Source: Chitinophagaceae bacterium | GTDB lineage: Bacteria > Bacteroidota > Bacteroidia > Chitinophagales > Chitinophagaceae | Assembly (NCBI GenBank): GCA_024643655.1 | Contig: JAHEMM010000005.1 | Span: 1 to 64,000, forward strand | Reading direction: 5' to 3' | Length of the DNA stretch: 64,000 nucleotides | Shown here: one piece after another, positions 8,645 through 17,460 of the stretch | How the letters are laid out: the number at the start of each line of letters is the position of its first letter | Position numbering within the stretch: position 1 is the first letter of the stretch | Translations under genes and position numbers: made by a program | Notes under the pieces: model-generated | What the model saw: the letters and a program-made list of their open reading frames with translations, nothing else | Databases searched by the model: none | Told to the model about the DNA's origin: nothing

Positions 8645-9678
8645 AAGTACTCGGGTTAATATCATCCCCAATTGACCCTGCATCCCGTGCAAGGATTATG
8701 CAATACAATAGTTATTTTACAGAAGCTGGGATTGATTTGACACCTCAATATTATACTCCACATCGAGAAGCAGACCCAGCATTTTGGGCATTTAAATTGC
8801 AAAAGTTAACAGGAATCAACCAATGGAGAACAGCAAATATTTATAAATCTATTGCGAGATTACCATTACTTGTACAACAGTATCAGTATAATATTATTTG
8901 GCTGAACAGATTGGTACTCCCACAAAATCTATTTTTTGAACCTAAAATGAGAAAGCCTTTAGTATTTGATTTTGATGATGCTATTTGGCAAACAGAAGGA
9001 GAAAAACATGTAAATGCTGTTATTAAACGCTCTGCAATGATTTTTGCTGGCAATGAATATCTTGCAGAATATGCTAAAAATTTTAATGAAAATGTACATA
9101 TAATTCCAACTACAGTAGATACAAAAAAAATATATCCCATCAATAGTGAATTTGAAAATTTCAATATAGGCTGGATTGGTTCTGAGAGTAATTTTAAATA
9201 CCTGGAAATCATTAAGCCAGCAATTATTGATTTTCTTTCAAAAAATTCAGACTGCAACTTTACAATAGTGTCGTCAAAAAAACCTCCTCAATTTAATTTT
9301 GACAATAACCGGGTTATTTTTAAAGAATGGGCTGCTGACAAAGAAAATGAATTCATCAATGAATTTTCAGTTGGGCTTATGCCGCTTGAAGTAAATAGCT
9401 GGACAAAAGGTAAGTGTAGTTTTAAAATGTTACAATATATGGCTTGTGGAAAGCCAGTAATCGTAACGCCGGTTGGGATGAATAATAAACTTTTATCTGC
9501 AGGAGATATTGGTTATGCCGCCATAAGTACAAAAGAATGGTTAGAAGCTTTGGCTGAAATAAAATCAGACTATAAAAATGCCAAAGAAAAAGGTATAAAT
9601 GGGCGAAAAATTGTTGAGAACAATTATTCTTGCACTAAAATGAGTCCTAAAATAATCGAACTTTTTAAAACATTGTAA
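8641..9678 (+). CDS. Glycosyltransferase, GT4-like
   Basis: A 345-residue GT-B type glycosyltransferase starting with GTG at 8641, overlapping the previous stop by four bases. Features are the N-terminal VLGLISSPIDPASRARI, a central VFDFDDAIW segment common in GT4 enzymes of Bacteroidota, and a C-terminal donor-binding half with GWIGSESNFKYL, GLMPLEVNSWTKGKCSFKM and YMACGKPVIVTPVG. It should transfer a nucleotide-activated sugar in assembly of the exported glycan. No membrane segment is present. Donor specificity cannot be read from the sequence. Confidence 0.8.
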   Translation: MKVLGLISSPIDPASRARIMQYNSYFTEAGIDLTPQYYTPHREADPAFWAFKLQKLTGINQWRTANIYKSIARLPLLVQQYQYNIIWLNRLVLPQNLFFEPKMRKPLVFDFDDAIWQTEGEKHVNAVIKRSAMIFAGNEYLAEYAKNFNENVHIIPTTVDTKKIYPINSEFENFNIGWIGSESNFKYLEIIKPAIIDFLSKNSDCNFTIVSSKKPPQFNFDNNRVIFKEWAADKENEFINEFSVGLMPLEVNSWTKGKCSFKMLQYMACGKPVIVTPVGMNNKLLSAGDIGYAAISTKEWLEALAEIKSDYKNAKEKGINGRKIVENNYSCTKMSPKIIELFKTL

Positions 9679-9683
9679 TATAA

Positions 9684-10634
9684 ATGCAGACATTCTGTAC
9701 TATAATATCATTTGATTTTCTTCCATATGCTAGAGTACTTTTCTCATCACTTAATATTTCTAACGTTGACACTAATTTTCATGTACTTATTACAGACAAT
9801 GGGAATATTCCAACATCTGAAAATAAAAATTTAAAATATACCAGCATAAACGACATTCTTAAATACCCTTATGCAGAACTTATTGAGAAAAAATATTCCA
9901 GTTTTAATAGTGATACTTTTCGATGGGCTCTAAAACCAGTTTATATTAGCTTTCTTCTTGAAAATGAATATGACAAAGTCATCTACCTTGACCCAGACAT
10001 CTTTTTTACAGGAGATTATAGTTTTCTTTTCAAGGAATTAAATGAGTCATCTGTATTATTAACACCACATTGGAGAGACCCAGATCCGCAGATAAATGAA
10101 GATCATTTTATCACACTTTTTAAACATGGACTATTTAATGCCGGATTTATTGGTGCCTCGAAAAATGGATTAGATGCAATTAAATGGTGGGCAGAAGTAT
10201 GTCATTATAAAATGGATAAAGACCCTGAAAATGGATTTTTTGATGATCAACGATACCTTGATGCAATGCCAGTATTATTTCCCAACACAAAAATTCTGCA
10301 ACATAAAGGCTGCAATTTATCTTTTTGGAATATGGCTGTTTGTAAAAGAGAAATAGTAAATGGTCAGCTATTAATAAATCGGCAGTACAAACCTGTTTTT
10401 ATACATTTTACAAAAGATACAATCATAAATATAAAGAATCGAAACGATTATTTATTAAACCCATATTTAGAAAAATATGAAAAAGCACTACATATGGAAG
10501 GAATCGACTTATTCAAAACTTTAAGTACTGAAGAGTTCAGTAAATATGATACCATGTATTATAAAGTAAAACATAAACTTCGATTAAGAACAAGGTTCAA
10601 GCAATTCTTATTTCAATTATCAAAAAAATTGTAA
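9684..10634 (+). CDS. GT-A type glycosyltransferase (GT8-like)
   Basis: A 316-residue protein with a GT-A fold pattern. The N-terminal SFDFLPYARVLFSSL is typical of GT8-like enzymes, the metal-binding DxD lies in KVIYLDPDIFF, and later come LFNAGFIGASKNG and FFDDQRYLDAMP, which resemble the acceptor/donor loops of GT8-type sugar transferases. The C-terminal HKGCNLSFWNMA may hold the histidine that completes the metal site. It starts five bases after the upstream GT4 gene. It is probably a cytosolic enzyme of the polysaccharide pathway. The family call is moderately sure; the sugar is unknown. It shares the low G+C of its neighbours. Confidence 0.7.
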   Translation: MQTFCTIISFDFLPYARVLFSSLNISNVDTNFHVLITDNGNIPTSENKNLKYTSINDILKYPYAELIEKKYSSFNSDTFRWALKPVYISFLLENEYDKVIYLDPDIFFTGDYSFLFKELNESSVLLTPHWRDPDPQINEDHFITLFKHGLFNAGFIGASKNGLDAIKWWAEVCHYKMDKDPENGFFDDQRYLDAMPVLFPNTKILQHKGCNLSFWNMAVCKREIVNGQLLINRQYKPVFIHFTKDTIINIKNRNDYLLNPYLEKYEKALHMEGIDLFKTLSTEEFSKYDTMYYKVKHKLRLRTRFKQFLFQLSKKL

Positions 10635-10642
10635 AAACAAGG

Positions 10643-11737
10643 ATGTCAAATTTCCGAATATTAATACTTTCCTCAAGGCTTGACCTTCCTGGTGGGATAG
10701 AAAGAGTAACGGTTAATGCTGCTAATCTTTTTACTGAAAAAGGGAATATAGTTACATTGCTTATTCTTGATGAGCTTAGTCAAAGTTTCTATCCTGTACA
10801 CCCAACAATAAAAACCAGAAATAAGCCACTGACTTTTGGTATCCAAGAAAAAGGAAATATCATATCTAGAAAGATTCGTTTTATCAGAGATATTATTCAG
10901 CTTAAAAAAATTATAAAAAAATTAGACCCCGACATTATCATTAATACTGAATACCAATTTTCCATTTGTACTATTTTAGCAAAAGCTAATAAAAAAGCAA
11001 AAATTATAAGCTGGGAACATCATCATTTCCATTGGATAAAAAGAAACAGATTCTGGAATTTTCTTTATCACAAAACTTATCCAAAACTAGATTCAATAGT
11101 TTGTCAGAATACAGATGAAGCCCTATTTTATGAAGCAATAGGATGTAAAACAATTACAATCCCTTACCATTTGCACATAGCTCCTGCTTATTCTCACAAT
11201 GATGCAAGCAATGAAATACTTTCAATAGGATGGCTAATTCCCAGAAAAGGAATCGACTTACTTATGGAGGCTGCTAATATTATTTTGAAAAAATATCCTT
11301 CCTGGACATGGAGAGTAATCGGTGATGGTGAGATGAAAGAATCTCTTCTGGATTTTATCAAAAAAAATAATCTTGAAGGGAAATTAATTTTACAACTTCC
11401 TAAAGATCATAATACAAATGGTCTTTACAAGAATGCGTCTATTTTTGTAATGACGTCGAGATCTGAATCATTTGGAATGGTTATAGCAGAAGCAATGGCG
11501 CATGGTCTTCCGGCAATTGCATTTGATTGTGAAACAGGACCCAGGCATGTAATTACTAACAACCAAGATGGATTTCTTGTAGAAAAAGAAGATATTATTC
11601 AATTAAGTAAAACTATATCCAGGTTAATAGAAGATCCAGAACTAAGAAAAAATATGGGGGAAAAGGCGGCAAACAATATGAGACGGTTTTCTCCAGACTT
11701 GATTTACCAACAATGGAAAGAAAAAATATTTACTTGA
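10643..11737 (+). CDS. Family 4 glycosyltransferase
   Basis: A 364-residue GT4 enzyme. The N-terminus has LSSRLDLPGGIERVTVNAA, the glycine-rich acceptor loop. The C-terminal domain carries SIGWLIPRKGIDLLMEAA and the donor-binding SRSESFGMVIAEAMAHGLP, with the EX7E glutamates, followed by CETGPRHVI. This subgroup resembles AmsD/WaaG-type retaining transferases that add galactose, glucose or N-acetylhexosamine to lipid-linked oligosaccharides. It is the last plus-strand gene of the glycan cluster. Its stop overlaps by 8 bases the stop end of the oppositely oriented TylF-type gene. Confidence 0.85.
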   Translation: MSNFRILILSSRLDLPGGIERVTVNAANLFTEKGNIVTLLILDELSQSFYPVHPTIKTRNKPLTFGIQEKGNIISRKIRFIRDIIQLKKIIKKLDPDIIINTEYQFSICTILAKANKKAKIISWEHHHFHWIKRNRFWNFLYHKTYPKLDSIVCQNTDEALFYEAIGCKTITIPYHLHIAPAYSHNDASNEILSIGWLIPRKGIDLLMEAANIILKKYPSWTWRVIGDGEMKESLLDFIKKNNLEGKLILQLPKDHNTNGLYKNASIFVMTSRSESFGMVIAEAMAHGLPAIAFDCETGPRHVITNNQDGFLVEKEDIIQLSKTISRLIEDPELRKNMGEKAANNMRRFSPDLIYQQWKEKIFT

Positions 11738-12500
11738 TTATTAACCTTCCTGTAAAATCAATTCTATTTAAATAAACTGGACCCTTCTCTTTAAAATATT
11801 CATCCGTTGCTTTTCTGGCGCCTTGCCAGGCTCCATAATCATCAATAATAAGTATGCCTTTTTTTTCCAGTATTGGAAAAAGATGAACTAATTCATGTTT
11901 TGTGGATGAATACCAATCCGTATCTAATCGCAGCAATGCGATCTTGTCCGGTATAGTCCCGGGAATTGTCTCTTCCACTTTCCCCCTTACAAGAATTAGA
12001 TTTTCAGATGGATAGCCTGTACTTTTCATATTAGTTTCCACATCATCAAAAGAAGCGTAACACCAGTTATTGGTTCCATCTTCATTTTGCATTTTTCTCC
12101 ACTCTTCTTTTTCTATTTCTCCATCCTGCACACCAGGCGCTGGCATACCGGCAAACGTATCATACAAATATAATTTCCTGTTGGTGATGTTTGCTTCTGC
12201 CAGCATCAATGCTACCATCATCATGGAGCCACCTTTCATTACTCCACACTCCACAAAATCACCTGGAATATTATTCTTCAATATATAATGCACAGCTTTA
12301 TAAAGTGAATAACATCTTTCTATTTCTACTATCGTATAATTTTTCACTTTAGCATACAGTAGCATAAATTTTTCATCCTTTTCAATATCAGTATTATTAA
12401 CAGGCGGTTCAAATACCTGCAGTTTTCTCAACTTCGATAAACGAACGATTTTAATGCCGGCTAAACTGAGCGGATAATTTATAATAGCTGAAAATTTCAC
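11730..12500 (-). CDS. TylF/MycF-type O-methyltransferase
   Basis: A SAM-dependent methyltransferase of the macrocin O-methyltransferase (TylF) family. Seen are FVECGVMKGGSMMMVALML (SAM site), YLYDTFAGMPAPG, LRLDTDWYSSTKHEL and the late GILIIDDYGAWQGARKA with the metal-binding DD pair. Relatives methylate sugar hydroxyls. The reading frame stays open back to 12599, but that stretch covers a strong lepA terminator (12533-12559), so translation probably starts at the GTG at 12500, giving 256 residues, close to the family norm; a TTG at 12509 is the alternative. It faces the polysaccharide cluster tail-to-tail and may O-methylate its glycan, an inference from position. Confidence 0.8.
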   Translation of the reverse strand: MKFSAIINYPLSLAGIKIVRLSKLRKLQVFEPPVNNTDIEKDEKFMLLYAKVKNYTIVEIERCYSLYKAVHYILKNNIPGDFVECGVMKGGSMMMVALMLAEANITNRKLYLYDTFAGMPAPGVQDGEIEKEEWRKMQNEDGTNNWCYASFDDVETNMKSTGYPSENLILVRGKVEETIPGTIPDKIALLRLDTDWYSSTKHELVHLFPILEKKGILIIDDYGAWQGARKATDEYFKEKGPVYLNRIDFTGRLIIK

Positions 12501-12532
12501 TAATATCAATTTAAAATCTAAAATACAATAAT

Positions 12533-12559
12533 AAAAAAAGGCATCCACCTTTGATGCCT
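12533..12559 (-). terminator. Rho-independent terminator of lepA
   Basis: Read on the minus strand, a 7-base stem AGGCATC / GATGCCT with a 7-base loop is followed directly by seven T residues. It sits 52 bases after the lepA stop codon. It also lies inside the longest possible frame of the TylF-type gene, which argues against a start upstream of it. Confidence 0.75.
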
Positions 12560-12610
12560 GTATAATTTTATAAATCCCCTCTCCCATTTCCCTTTCCATC
12601 TTTCACCTCT

Positions 12611-14404
12611 CTAATCATCCAACTTCAACACTGCCAAAAAAGCCTCCTGTGGTATCTCTACATTACCGATCTGCCGCATCCGCTTTTTACCTTCTTTCTG
12701 TTTTTCCAATAGCTTACGTTTACGGCTGATATCACCACCATAACATTTTGCAGTTACATCCTTACGCATAGCAGAAATAGTTTCTCTTGCCAATACCTTG
12801 GCGCCAATCGCTGCCTGTATAGCAATCTGGAATTGCTGCCGGGGAACCAACTCTTTTAATTTCTCACAAAGTTTTCTGCCAAACTCCTGCCCTTTACTGC
12901 GATGTATTAATGCACTTAAAGCATCTACCTTGTCTCCGTTCAATAAAATATCCATTTTCACAATATCAGCATCACGGAAACCAATGGGATGATAATCAAA
13001 CGAGGCATAACCTCTTGTTTGTGATTTCAGTTTATCATAAAAGTCAAACACAATTTCTGTCAATGGCATTTCAAAGATCAATTCAACTCTTGTAGTTGTA
13101 AGATAACTCTGGTTCATCAGCATACCTCTCTTGCCTAGGCAAAGTGTCATAATGTTGCCAATGTATTCCGGCTTTGTGATTATCTGTGCTTTAATAAATG
13201 GTTCTTCAATCCTTTCTGTCTTTACCGGGTCGGGAAATTCAGTCGGGTTGTTGACGATTATTTTTTCGCCGGCCGTTGTATAGGCAATAAAACTTACGTT
13301 GGGTACCGTGGTAATTACCGTCTGATTAAACTCTCTCTCCAAACGCTCCTGAATAATTTCCATGTGCAGCAACCCAAGGAAACCACAACGGAAACCAAAA
13401 CCAAGGGCTTTTGATGTTTCCAGTTCATAGGTAAGCGAAGCATCATTCAACTGTAGCTTATCCATACATTCCCGCAGTTCTTCAAAGTCATCAGTATTAA
13501 CCGGAAAAATACCAGCAAAAACCATCGGCTTTACTTCCTGAAAACCTTTAATGATTTCCTGTGTTGGATTATCAGCAAGGGTGATTGTATCACCCACTTT
13601 CACTTCCTTCGCATTCTTTATACCGGTTATCAAGTATCCAACATCGCCACAAAGAACTTCCTTCTTTGCCGTCATCTTCATTTTTAAAATGCCTACCTCA
13701 TCTGCTTCATATTCTTGTCCGGTACTTACAAACTCTACTTTATCACCTTTTTTAATCGAGCCATTTCTTACCCGGAAATAAACGATAATGCCTCGAAAGG
13801 AGTTGAACATACTGTCGAATATCAACGCCTGTAAAGGTGCATCAGGCTTGCCAACAGGCGCCGGAATTCTGTTTACAATCGCATCTAAAATTCCATCCAC
13901 ACCAATACCTGTACGGCCACTGGCATGAAGTATTTCTTCTTTTTTACAACCTATCAGTTCGATAATCTGATCTTCCACTTCTTCAATCATAGCACCATCC
14001 ATATCAATCTTATTGATGACAGGAATTATCTCAAGATCATTATCAATTGCAAGGTATAAGTTGCTGATAGTCTGTGCTTGAATGCCTTGCGTTGCATCTA
14101 CCAAAAGCAGACATCCTTCGCAAGCAGCCAGTGCCCGGCTCACTTCATAGCTAAAGTCCACATGGCCCGGAGTATCAATCAGATTGAGGGTATAAGCCTG
14201 ACCATCGGTATGGTTATAATCAATCTGAATAGCATGACTTTTAATCGTAATACCTTTTTCTCTTTCCAGGTCCATATCATCGAGCACCTGGTCCATCATA
14301 TCCCTGTCACTAATGGTGCCCGTAGATTGTAATAAACGATCTGCCAGTGTAGATTTTCCGTGGTCAATATGTGCGATTATGCAAAAATTTCTGATATTCT
14401 TCAT
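12611..14404 (-). CDS. lepA: Elongation factor 4 (back-translocase LepA)
   Basis: A full-length 597-residue translational GTPase. The G1 loop AHIDHGKST is at residues 11-19, DTPGH at 77-81 and NKID at 131-134. The C-terminal LepA-specific domain contains [20 protein letters not shown]. LepA binds the ribosome and helps initiation/elongation recover under stress such as high ionic strength or low temperature. The length equals that of E. coli LepA within a few residues. It is a single gene: a rho-independent terminator lies 52 bases beyond the stop. Its G+C is clearly higher than that of the adjacent glycan genes. Confidence 0.97.
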   Translation of the reverse strand: MKNIRNFCIIAHIDHGKSTLADRLLQSTGTISDRDMMDQVLDDMDLEREKGITIKSHAIQIDYNHTDGQAYTLNLIDTPGHVDFSYEVSRALAACEGCLLLVDATQGIQAQTISNLYLAIDNDLEIIPVINKIDMDGAMIEEVEDQIIELIGCKKEEILHASGRTGIGVDGILDAIVNRIPAPVGKPDAPLQALIFDSMFNSFRGIIVYFRVRNGSIKKGDKVEFVSTGQEYEADEVGILKMKMTAKKEVLCGDVGYLITGIKNAKEVKVGDTITLADNPTQEIIKGFQEVKPMVFAGIFPVNTDDFEELRECMDKLQLNDASLTYELETSKALGFGFRCGFLGLLHMEIIQERLEREFNQTVITTVPNVSFIAYTTAGEKIIVNNPTEFPDPVKTERIEEPFIKAQIITKPEYIGNIMTLCLGKRGMLMNQSYLTTTRVELIFEMPLTEIVFDFYDKLKSQTRGYASFDYHPIGFRDADIVKMDILLNGDKVDALSALIHRSKGQEFGRKLCEKLKELVPRQQFQIAIQAAIGAKVLARETISAMRKDVTAKCYGGDISRKRKLLEKQKEGKKRMRQIGNVEIPQEAFLAVLKLDD

Positions 14405-14563
14405 GTGCTTAAAGCCTCATTTTCGAGGCGGCAAAGGTAAGCGATTAAAGCGATTTTTCAGGTATTGTTTATAGAGCTTTTAGAACTTTATTGGCAACTC
14501 ATTAATGAGTACATCCAATAAATATCTGGACAATTTTCAGAATTCAGGGTTCCTTTTTTATTA

Positions 14564-15214
14564 TCATCCTTGTGGATGATTTTCACTTTTTAATCTTCTT
14601 AACTCTTTACTCACCCATATGATAAGCGGTATTGTTACTAATACCAAAAACCCAATTACAAAATAATCCAACCAGGGTTTTAAAGCGGGTATTTTACCAA
14701 TGGCATAACCTGCCATTGTAAAACTTACGATCCATAATACGGATCCCAAAAAAGTTAATAAAACAAATCGTCGAAAATCAAGTTTAATAATCCCTGAAAC
14801 GATAGGTGAAAAAGTTCTGATAATTGGCAAATACAATCCCATTGTTAAGGCCAGCCAACCATACTTTTCATAAAATGATTTTGCTGTAGTTAAATGTTGT
14901 TTTTTAAAAAATCTTGTATCTTCTCTTTTATATAAAATTGGCCCTGTCTTCTTGCCAAACCAATAACCAGTGATATTTCCTAAAACCGATGCCAGTATCA
15001 AAACACTGCAAACGACAACAATATTGTAATGAAGAGTTCCTGTAGCCGTATAAATACCAGCCGTAAAAGTGAAAGCTCCGGTTGGTATAAAAAAACAAAA
15101 AAATAACCCGGTAGTAGCAAATACAATCATACATACTAAAAACAATCCTCCATATCGGATTAATGCTTCCACATCAAAAATTGACAAGAGGTGTATATAT
15201 GAATTATCAATCAA
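14564..15214 (-). CDS. DedA family membrane protein
   Basis: A VTT/DedA-domain membrane protein of about 216 residues, an inner-membrane family linked to undecaprenyl-phosphate or phospholipid translocation and to membrane-potential maintenance. The order is IRYGGLFLVCMIVFATTGLF, then FFIPTGAFTFTAG, the conserved glycine-rich GNITGYWFGKKTGP, then FFKKQHLTTAKSFYEKYG and FLPIIRTF-like LYLPIIRTFSPIVSG with the conserved arginine. The frame is open to a TTG at 15280, but a consensus -7 element on this strand (15241-15248) lies between that codon and the TTG at 15214. The shorter start also gives the usual DedA N-terminus, so I chose 15214. It is divergent from a GNAT gene. Confidence 0.85.
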   Translation of the reverse strand: MIDNSYIHLLSIFDVEALIRYGGLFLVCMIVFATTGLFFCFFIPTGAFTFTAGIYTATGTLHYNIVVVCSVLILASVLGNITGYWFGKKTGPILYKREDTRFFKKQHLTTAKSFYEKYGWLALTMGLYLPIIRTFSPIVSGIIKLDFRRFVLLTFLGSVLWIVSFTMAGYAIGKIPALKPWLDYFVIGFLVLVTIPLIIWVSKELRRLKSENHPQG

Positions 15215-15240
15215 AATATGTAAGTTGGTCTTGGTTTCTT

Positions 15241-15248
15241 CAAATATA
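15241..15248 (-). promoter_or_regulatory. -7 promoter element upstream of the DedA gene
   Basis: Minus-strand TATATTTG, an exact match to the Bacteroidota -7 consensus TAnnTTTG, ends 26 bases before the chosen TTG start (15214). No convincing -33 TTTG was found at the usual distance. Confidence 0.45.
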
Positions 15249-15267
15249 AATGAAGTAATTTTATTTA

Positions 15268-15783
15268 ATGACCATTTCAAAAGCCACTATTGAAGATATT
15301 CCGGAATTAGTTCCATTGATAAACAGCGCTTATCGTGGCGAAGACTCAAAAAAAGGATGGACTACCGAAGCCGATTTGCTGGCTGGTGAAATGCGTACTG
15401 ATATTTCAATGTTAAAGGAATTAATAAGTCTTCCAAATGCTACCATTCTGAAGATTATTAATGAAGAAAATATGATTATGGGTTCTGTTTATCTTGATCA
15501 ACAAGAAAGAGGTTTATACCTCGGCATGCTTACAGTATCTCCTCCATTACAAGCTGGTGGCATTGGTAAACAATTGATGTCCGCATCTGAAAATTTTGCC
15601 AGAGCTAACAATTGCTCAAACATATTTATGAATGTAATATCTGTAAGGCAAGAATTAATTGCCTGGTATGAAAAACTAGGTTATACTAATACTGGAGAAA
15701 AAAAGCCTTTTCCGGACGATAATCGCTTTGGAGTTCCAGTTCAGCCGCTGGAATTTGTTATTTTGGAAAAGCAAATACTGTGA
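15268..15783 (+). CDS. GNAT family N-acetyltransferase
   Basis: A 171-residue GNAT-fold protein. The N-terminal ISKATIEDIPELVPLINSAY is the usual first strand/helix, YLGMLTVSPPLQAGGIGKQL is motif A with the acetyl-CoA pyrophosphate loop (Q/R-x-x-G-x-G/A type: QAGGIG), and the C-terminal ELIAWYEKLGYTNTGE is the motif B end. The product should acetylate a small molecule or amine; the substrate is unknown. ATG at 15268 fits the family start. It is transcribed divergently from the DedA gene. Confidence 0.85.
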   Translation: MTISKATIEDIPELVPLINSAYRGEDSKKGWTTEADLLAGEMRTDISMLKELISLPNATILKIINEENMIMGSVYLDQQERGLYLGMLTVSPPLQAGGIGKQLMSASENFARANNCSNIFMNVISVRQELIAWYEKLGYTNTGEKKPFPDDNRFGVPVQPLEFVILEKQIL

Positions 15784-15856
15784 ATTCCATTATTACATGA
15801 ATGGTTTTTATATCAATCCATTGAATCGTATTTTAAAGGTTCAAATCAGAGAAAAT

Positions 15857-16294
15857 ATGAAAAAAATTTTATCCATTATTTTACTATGCTTTATTACAAA
15901 ACTTGCAATTGCACAAGATGATAAACAAAAAGTAGAAAGAGCTTGCCTGAATTATATCGAAGGCTTTTATGAAGGCGATACAACTAAATTAATTGCCAGC
16001 CTAAAACCTACATTGTATAAAATTGGCTTTTGGAAAAATGAGCAATCCGATAAGTATGAATTTTCAGGGCAAATGACGTACCGGAAAGCACTTGACTACG
16101 CCAAGGGAGTACAAGAAAAAAAGAATTTTCCAAAAGCTGATGCACCTAAAAAAGTAGAAGTAATAGATGTAATGAATGCAATTGCCGTAGCTAAAGTTTC
16201 AGCATGGTGGGGCTTTGATTATTTATTGCTATCAAAACTTGATGATAAATGGATGATTGAAGAAGTAATATGGGAAGGCCCTCCACAAAAATAA
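15857..16294 (+). CDS. Secreted NTF2-like protein (lumazine-binding-like/DUF4440 type)
   Basis: A 145-residue exported protein. The signal peptide KKILSIILLCFITKLAIAQ starts at the ATG at 15857; the frame is open further upstream, but only this start gives a signal sequence. The mature part, VERACLNYIEGFYEGDTTKL, then a central strand-rich region and KVSAWWGFDYLLLSKLDDKW, fits a single NTF2-like cone fold of the kind annotated as nuclear transport factor 2 family or putative lumazine-binding in Bacteroidota. No catalytic residues can be named. It probably acts in the periplasm; the role is unknown. It is tail-to-tail with the Trm112-MTase gene. Confidence 0.75.
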   Translation: MKKILSIILLCFITKLAIAQDDKQKVERACLNYIEGFYEGDTTKLIASLKPTLYKIGFWKNEQSDKYEFSGQMTYRKALDYAKGVQEKKNFPKADAPKKVEVIDVMNAIAVAKVSAWWGFDYLLLSKLDDKWMIEEVIWEGPPQK

Positions 16295-16303
16295 AATTAG
16301 ACA

Positions 16304-17362
16304 CTATTTTTTCTTTCCGATTATAGCATATCCGTATTGGCCTGATGTTGTAATTTCTATTGCATCATATCCACTTTGCCGCAACCAATTTTTGGCAATT
16401 TCATGTGGAATTTCAAAACGAAATTCGGGTGTAAACCCATCCAGCAGATCGATCATCTCTTCCCTGAAATTTGGTGCATTTTTATTTTTAATTTTTTTAA
16501 TCAAAAAGCTAAATGGAAATACAAATAGCAGAAGAAATACAAATGCTATTTTCAATGGAAGTTGACTGGTAAATTTTCTTAGCCACATCATCAGTTTATG
16601 TAATTTACTTTTCTGAGGATGATATAACCAAAGGCAAATTTTACCTCCTTGCCTGATAATACGTTCAATTAATAAAAATGATTTTTCAGTATCGTTTGTA
16701 TGGTGAATAACACCACTTGAATACAATAGATCGAAAATTGAATCGTCAAAAGGAAGGTATTGAAGATCGGCTTGCACATACCAGGCGTTTTTATTTTTGT
16801 TTCGTTGATACGCCATTTCAACCGCTTTGCTTATTTCGGCTCCAATGGAGTGTTTAGCAATGGACGCCGATTTGCTGGTCATTAATCCATGGCCACAGCC
16901 AATATCAGCAATTATTTTCCCGGTAAAATACGTTGCCTCCTCCCCTGTTTCTTTTAAAAAAACATCAATAAGCGAAGAAGATTCATCATGCCAAAGTTTA
17001 TCACTTTTTTCAGGCTTTAGAAAGCTCCATTCAAATGCAAAACTGGCTTTTGTTTTCTTATTTTTCTTTTTGCAGTAGCCCAACACTTTGCCATATTGTT
17101 GCTCAATTTGTTTAAGCATACCTTCATAATCGGCAATATTCGTTTTAAGAAATTCGGCATAATCATAAACTGATTCAACCAGTAATCGTGGAATTCCATC
17201 GATAACAGGAAATACAAAACCAGTTTCAGAATACAGCAACCCATCTTTCACTTCTATTAAACTTCCAGTTTCATATTGCTTTTCAAACTCAGAAATTAAT
17301 TGAAATCTGAGTTTTGTTTTGGTAATCGGGCACTTTAAAATTTCCAGGAAGTCATATTGCAT
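16304..17362 (-). CDS. Trm112-like domain/class I methyltransferase fusion
   Basis: A 352-residue protein. Residues 1-60 form a Trm112p-like unit (FLEILKCPITKTKL, ending FVFPVIDGIPRLL), although only one cysteine of the usual zinc site remains. A class I SAM methyltransferase domain follows, with ADIGCGHGLMTSKSA, the acidic GAEISKAVEMA and FDLLYSSGVIHHTNDTEKS. A hydrophobic stretch at about residues 266-288 (LKIAFVFLLLFVFPFSFLIK) suggests membrane attachment. Similar proteins occur near glycan and lipid genes; the substrate is unknown. A consensus -7 element (17380-17387) lies just upstream on this strand. Confidence 0.8.
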   Translation of the reverse strand: MQYDFLEILKCPITKTKLRFQLISEFEKQYETGSLIEVKDGLLYSETGFVFPVIDGIPRLLVESVYDYAEFLKTNIADYEGMLKQIEQQYGKVLGYCKKKNKKTKASFAFEWSFLKPEKSDKLWHDESSSLIDVFLKETGEEATYFTGKIIADIGCGHGLMTSKSASIAKHSIGAEISKAVEMAYQRNKNKNAWYVQADLQYLPFDDSIFDLLYSSGVIHHTNDTEKSFLLIERIIRQGGKICLWLYHPQKSKLHKLMMWLRKFTSQLPLKIAFVFLLLFVFPFSFLIKKIKNKNAPNFREEMIDLLDGFTPEFRFEIPHEIAKNWLRQSGYDAIEITTSGQYGYAIIGKKK

Positions 17363-17379
17363 ATCAAGTCTTTCTGCTT

Positions 17380-17387
17380 CAAATGTA
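17380..17387 (-). promoter_or_regulatory. -7 promoter element upstream of the Trm112-MTase gene
   Basis: Minus-strand TACATTTG matches TAnnTTTG exactly and lies 17 bases before the ATG at 17362, giving a very short leader. No clear -33 element is seen. Confidence 0.45.
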
Positions 17388-17440
17388 TAACAAGTACTTT
17401 CAACTTGATAAATAAAAACTGATGGTTTCTGATACAGTTT

Positions 17441-17460
17441 GTAACATTGTAAAATGTTAC
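17441..17460. repeat. Perfect inverted repeat spanning a start codon
   Basis: GTAACATT and AATGTTAC (8 bases each) are separated by GTAA. The ATG of the YgjV-like gene (17454-17456) lies inside the right arm. It could be an operator or an mRNA hairpin hiding the start codon. Confidence 0.6.

Noticed and set aside
14563-14582. Hairpin TCATCC/GGATGA at the end of the DedA gene
   Set aside because: It lies within the last codons and is not followed by T residues on the minus strand.
15215-15280. Longer DedA start at the TTG at 15280
   Set aside because: It would overlap the divergent GNAT gene and lie upstream of the exact -7 element at 15241-15248.
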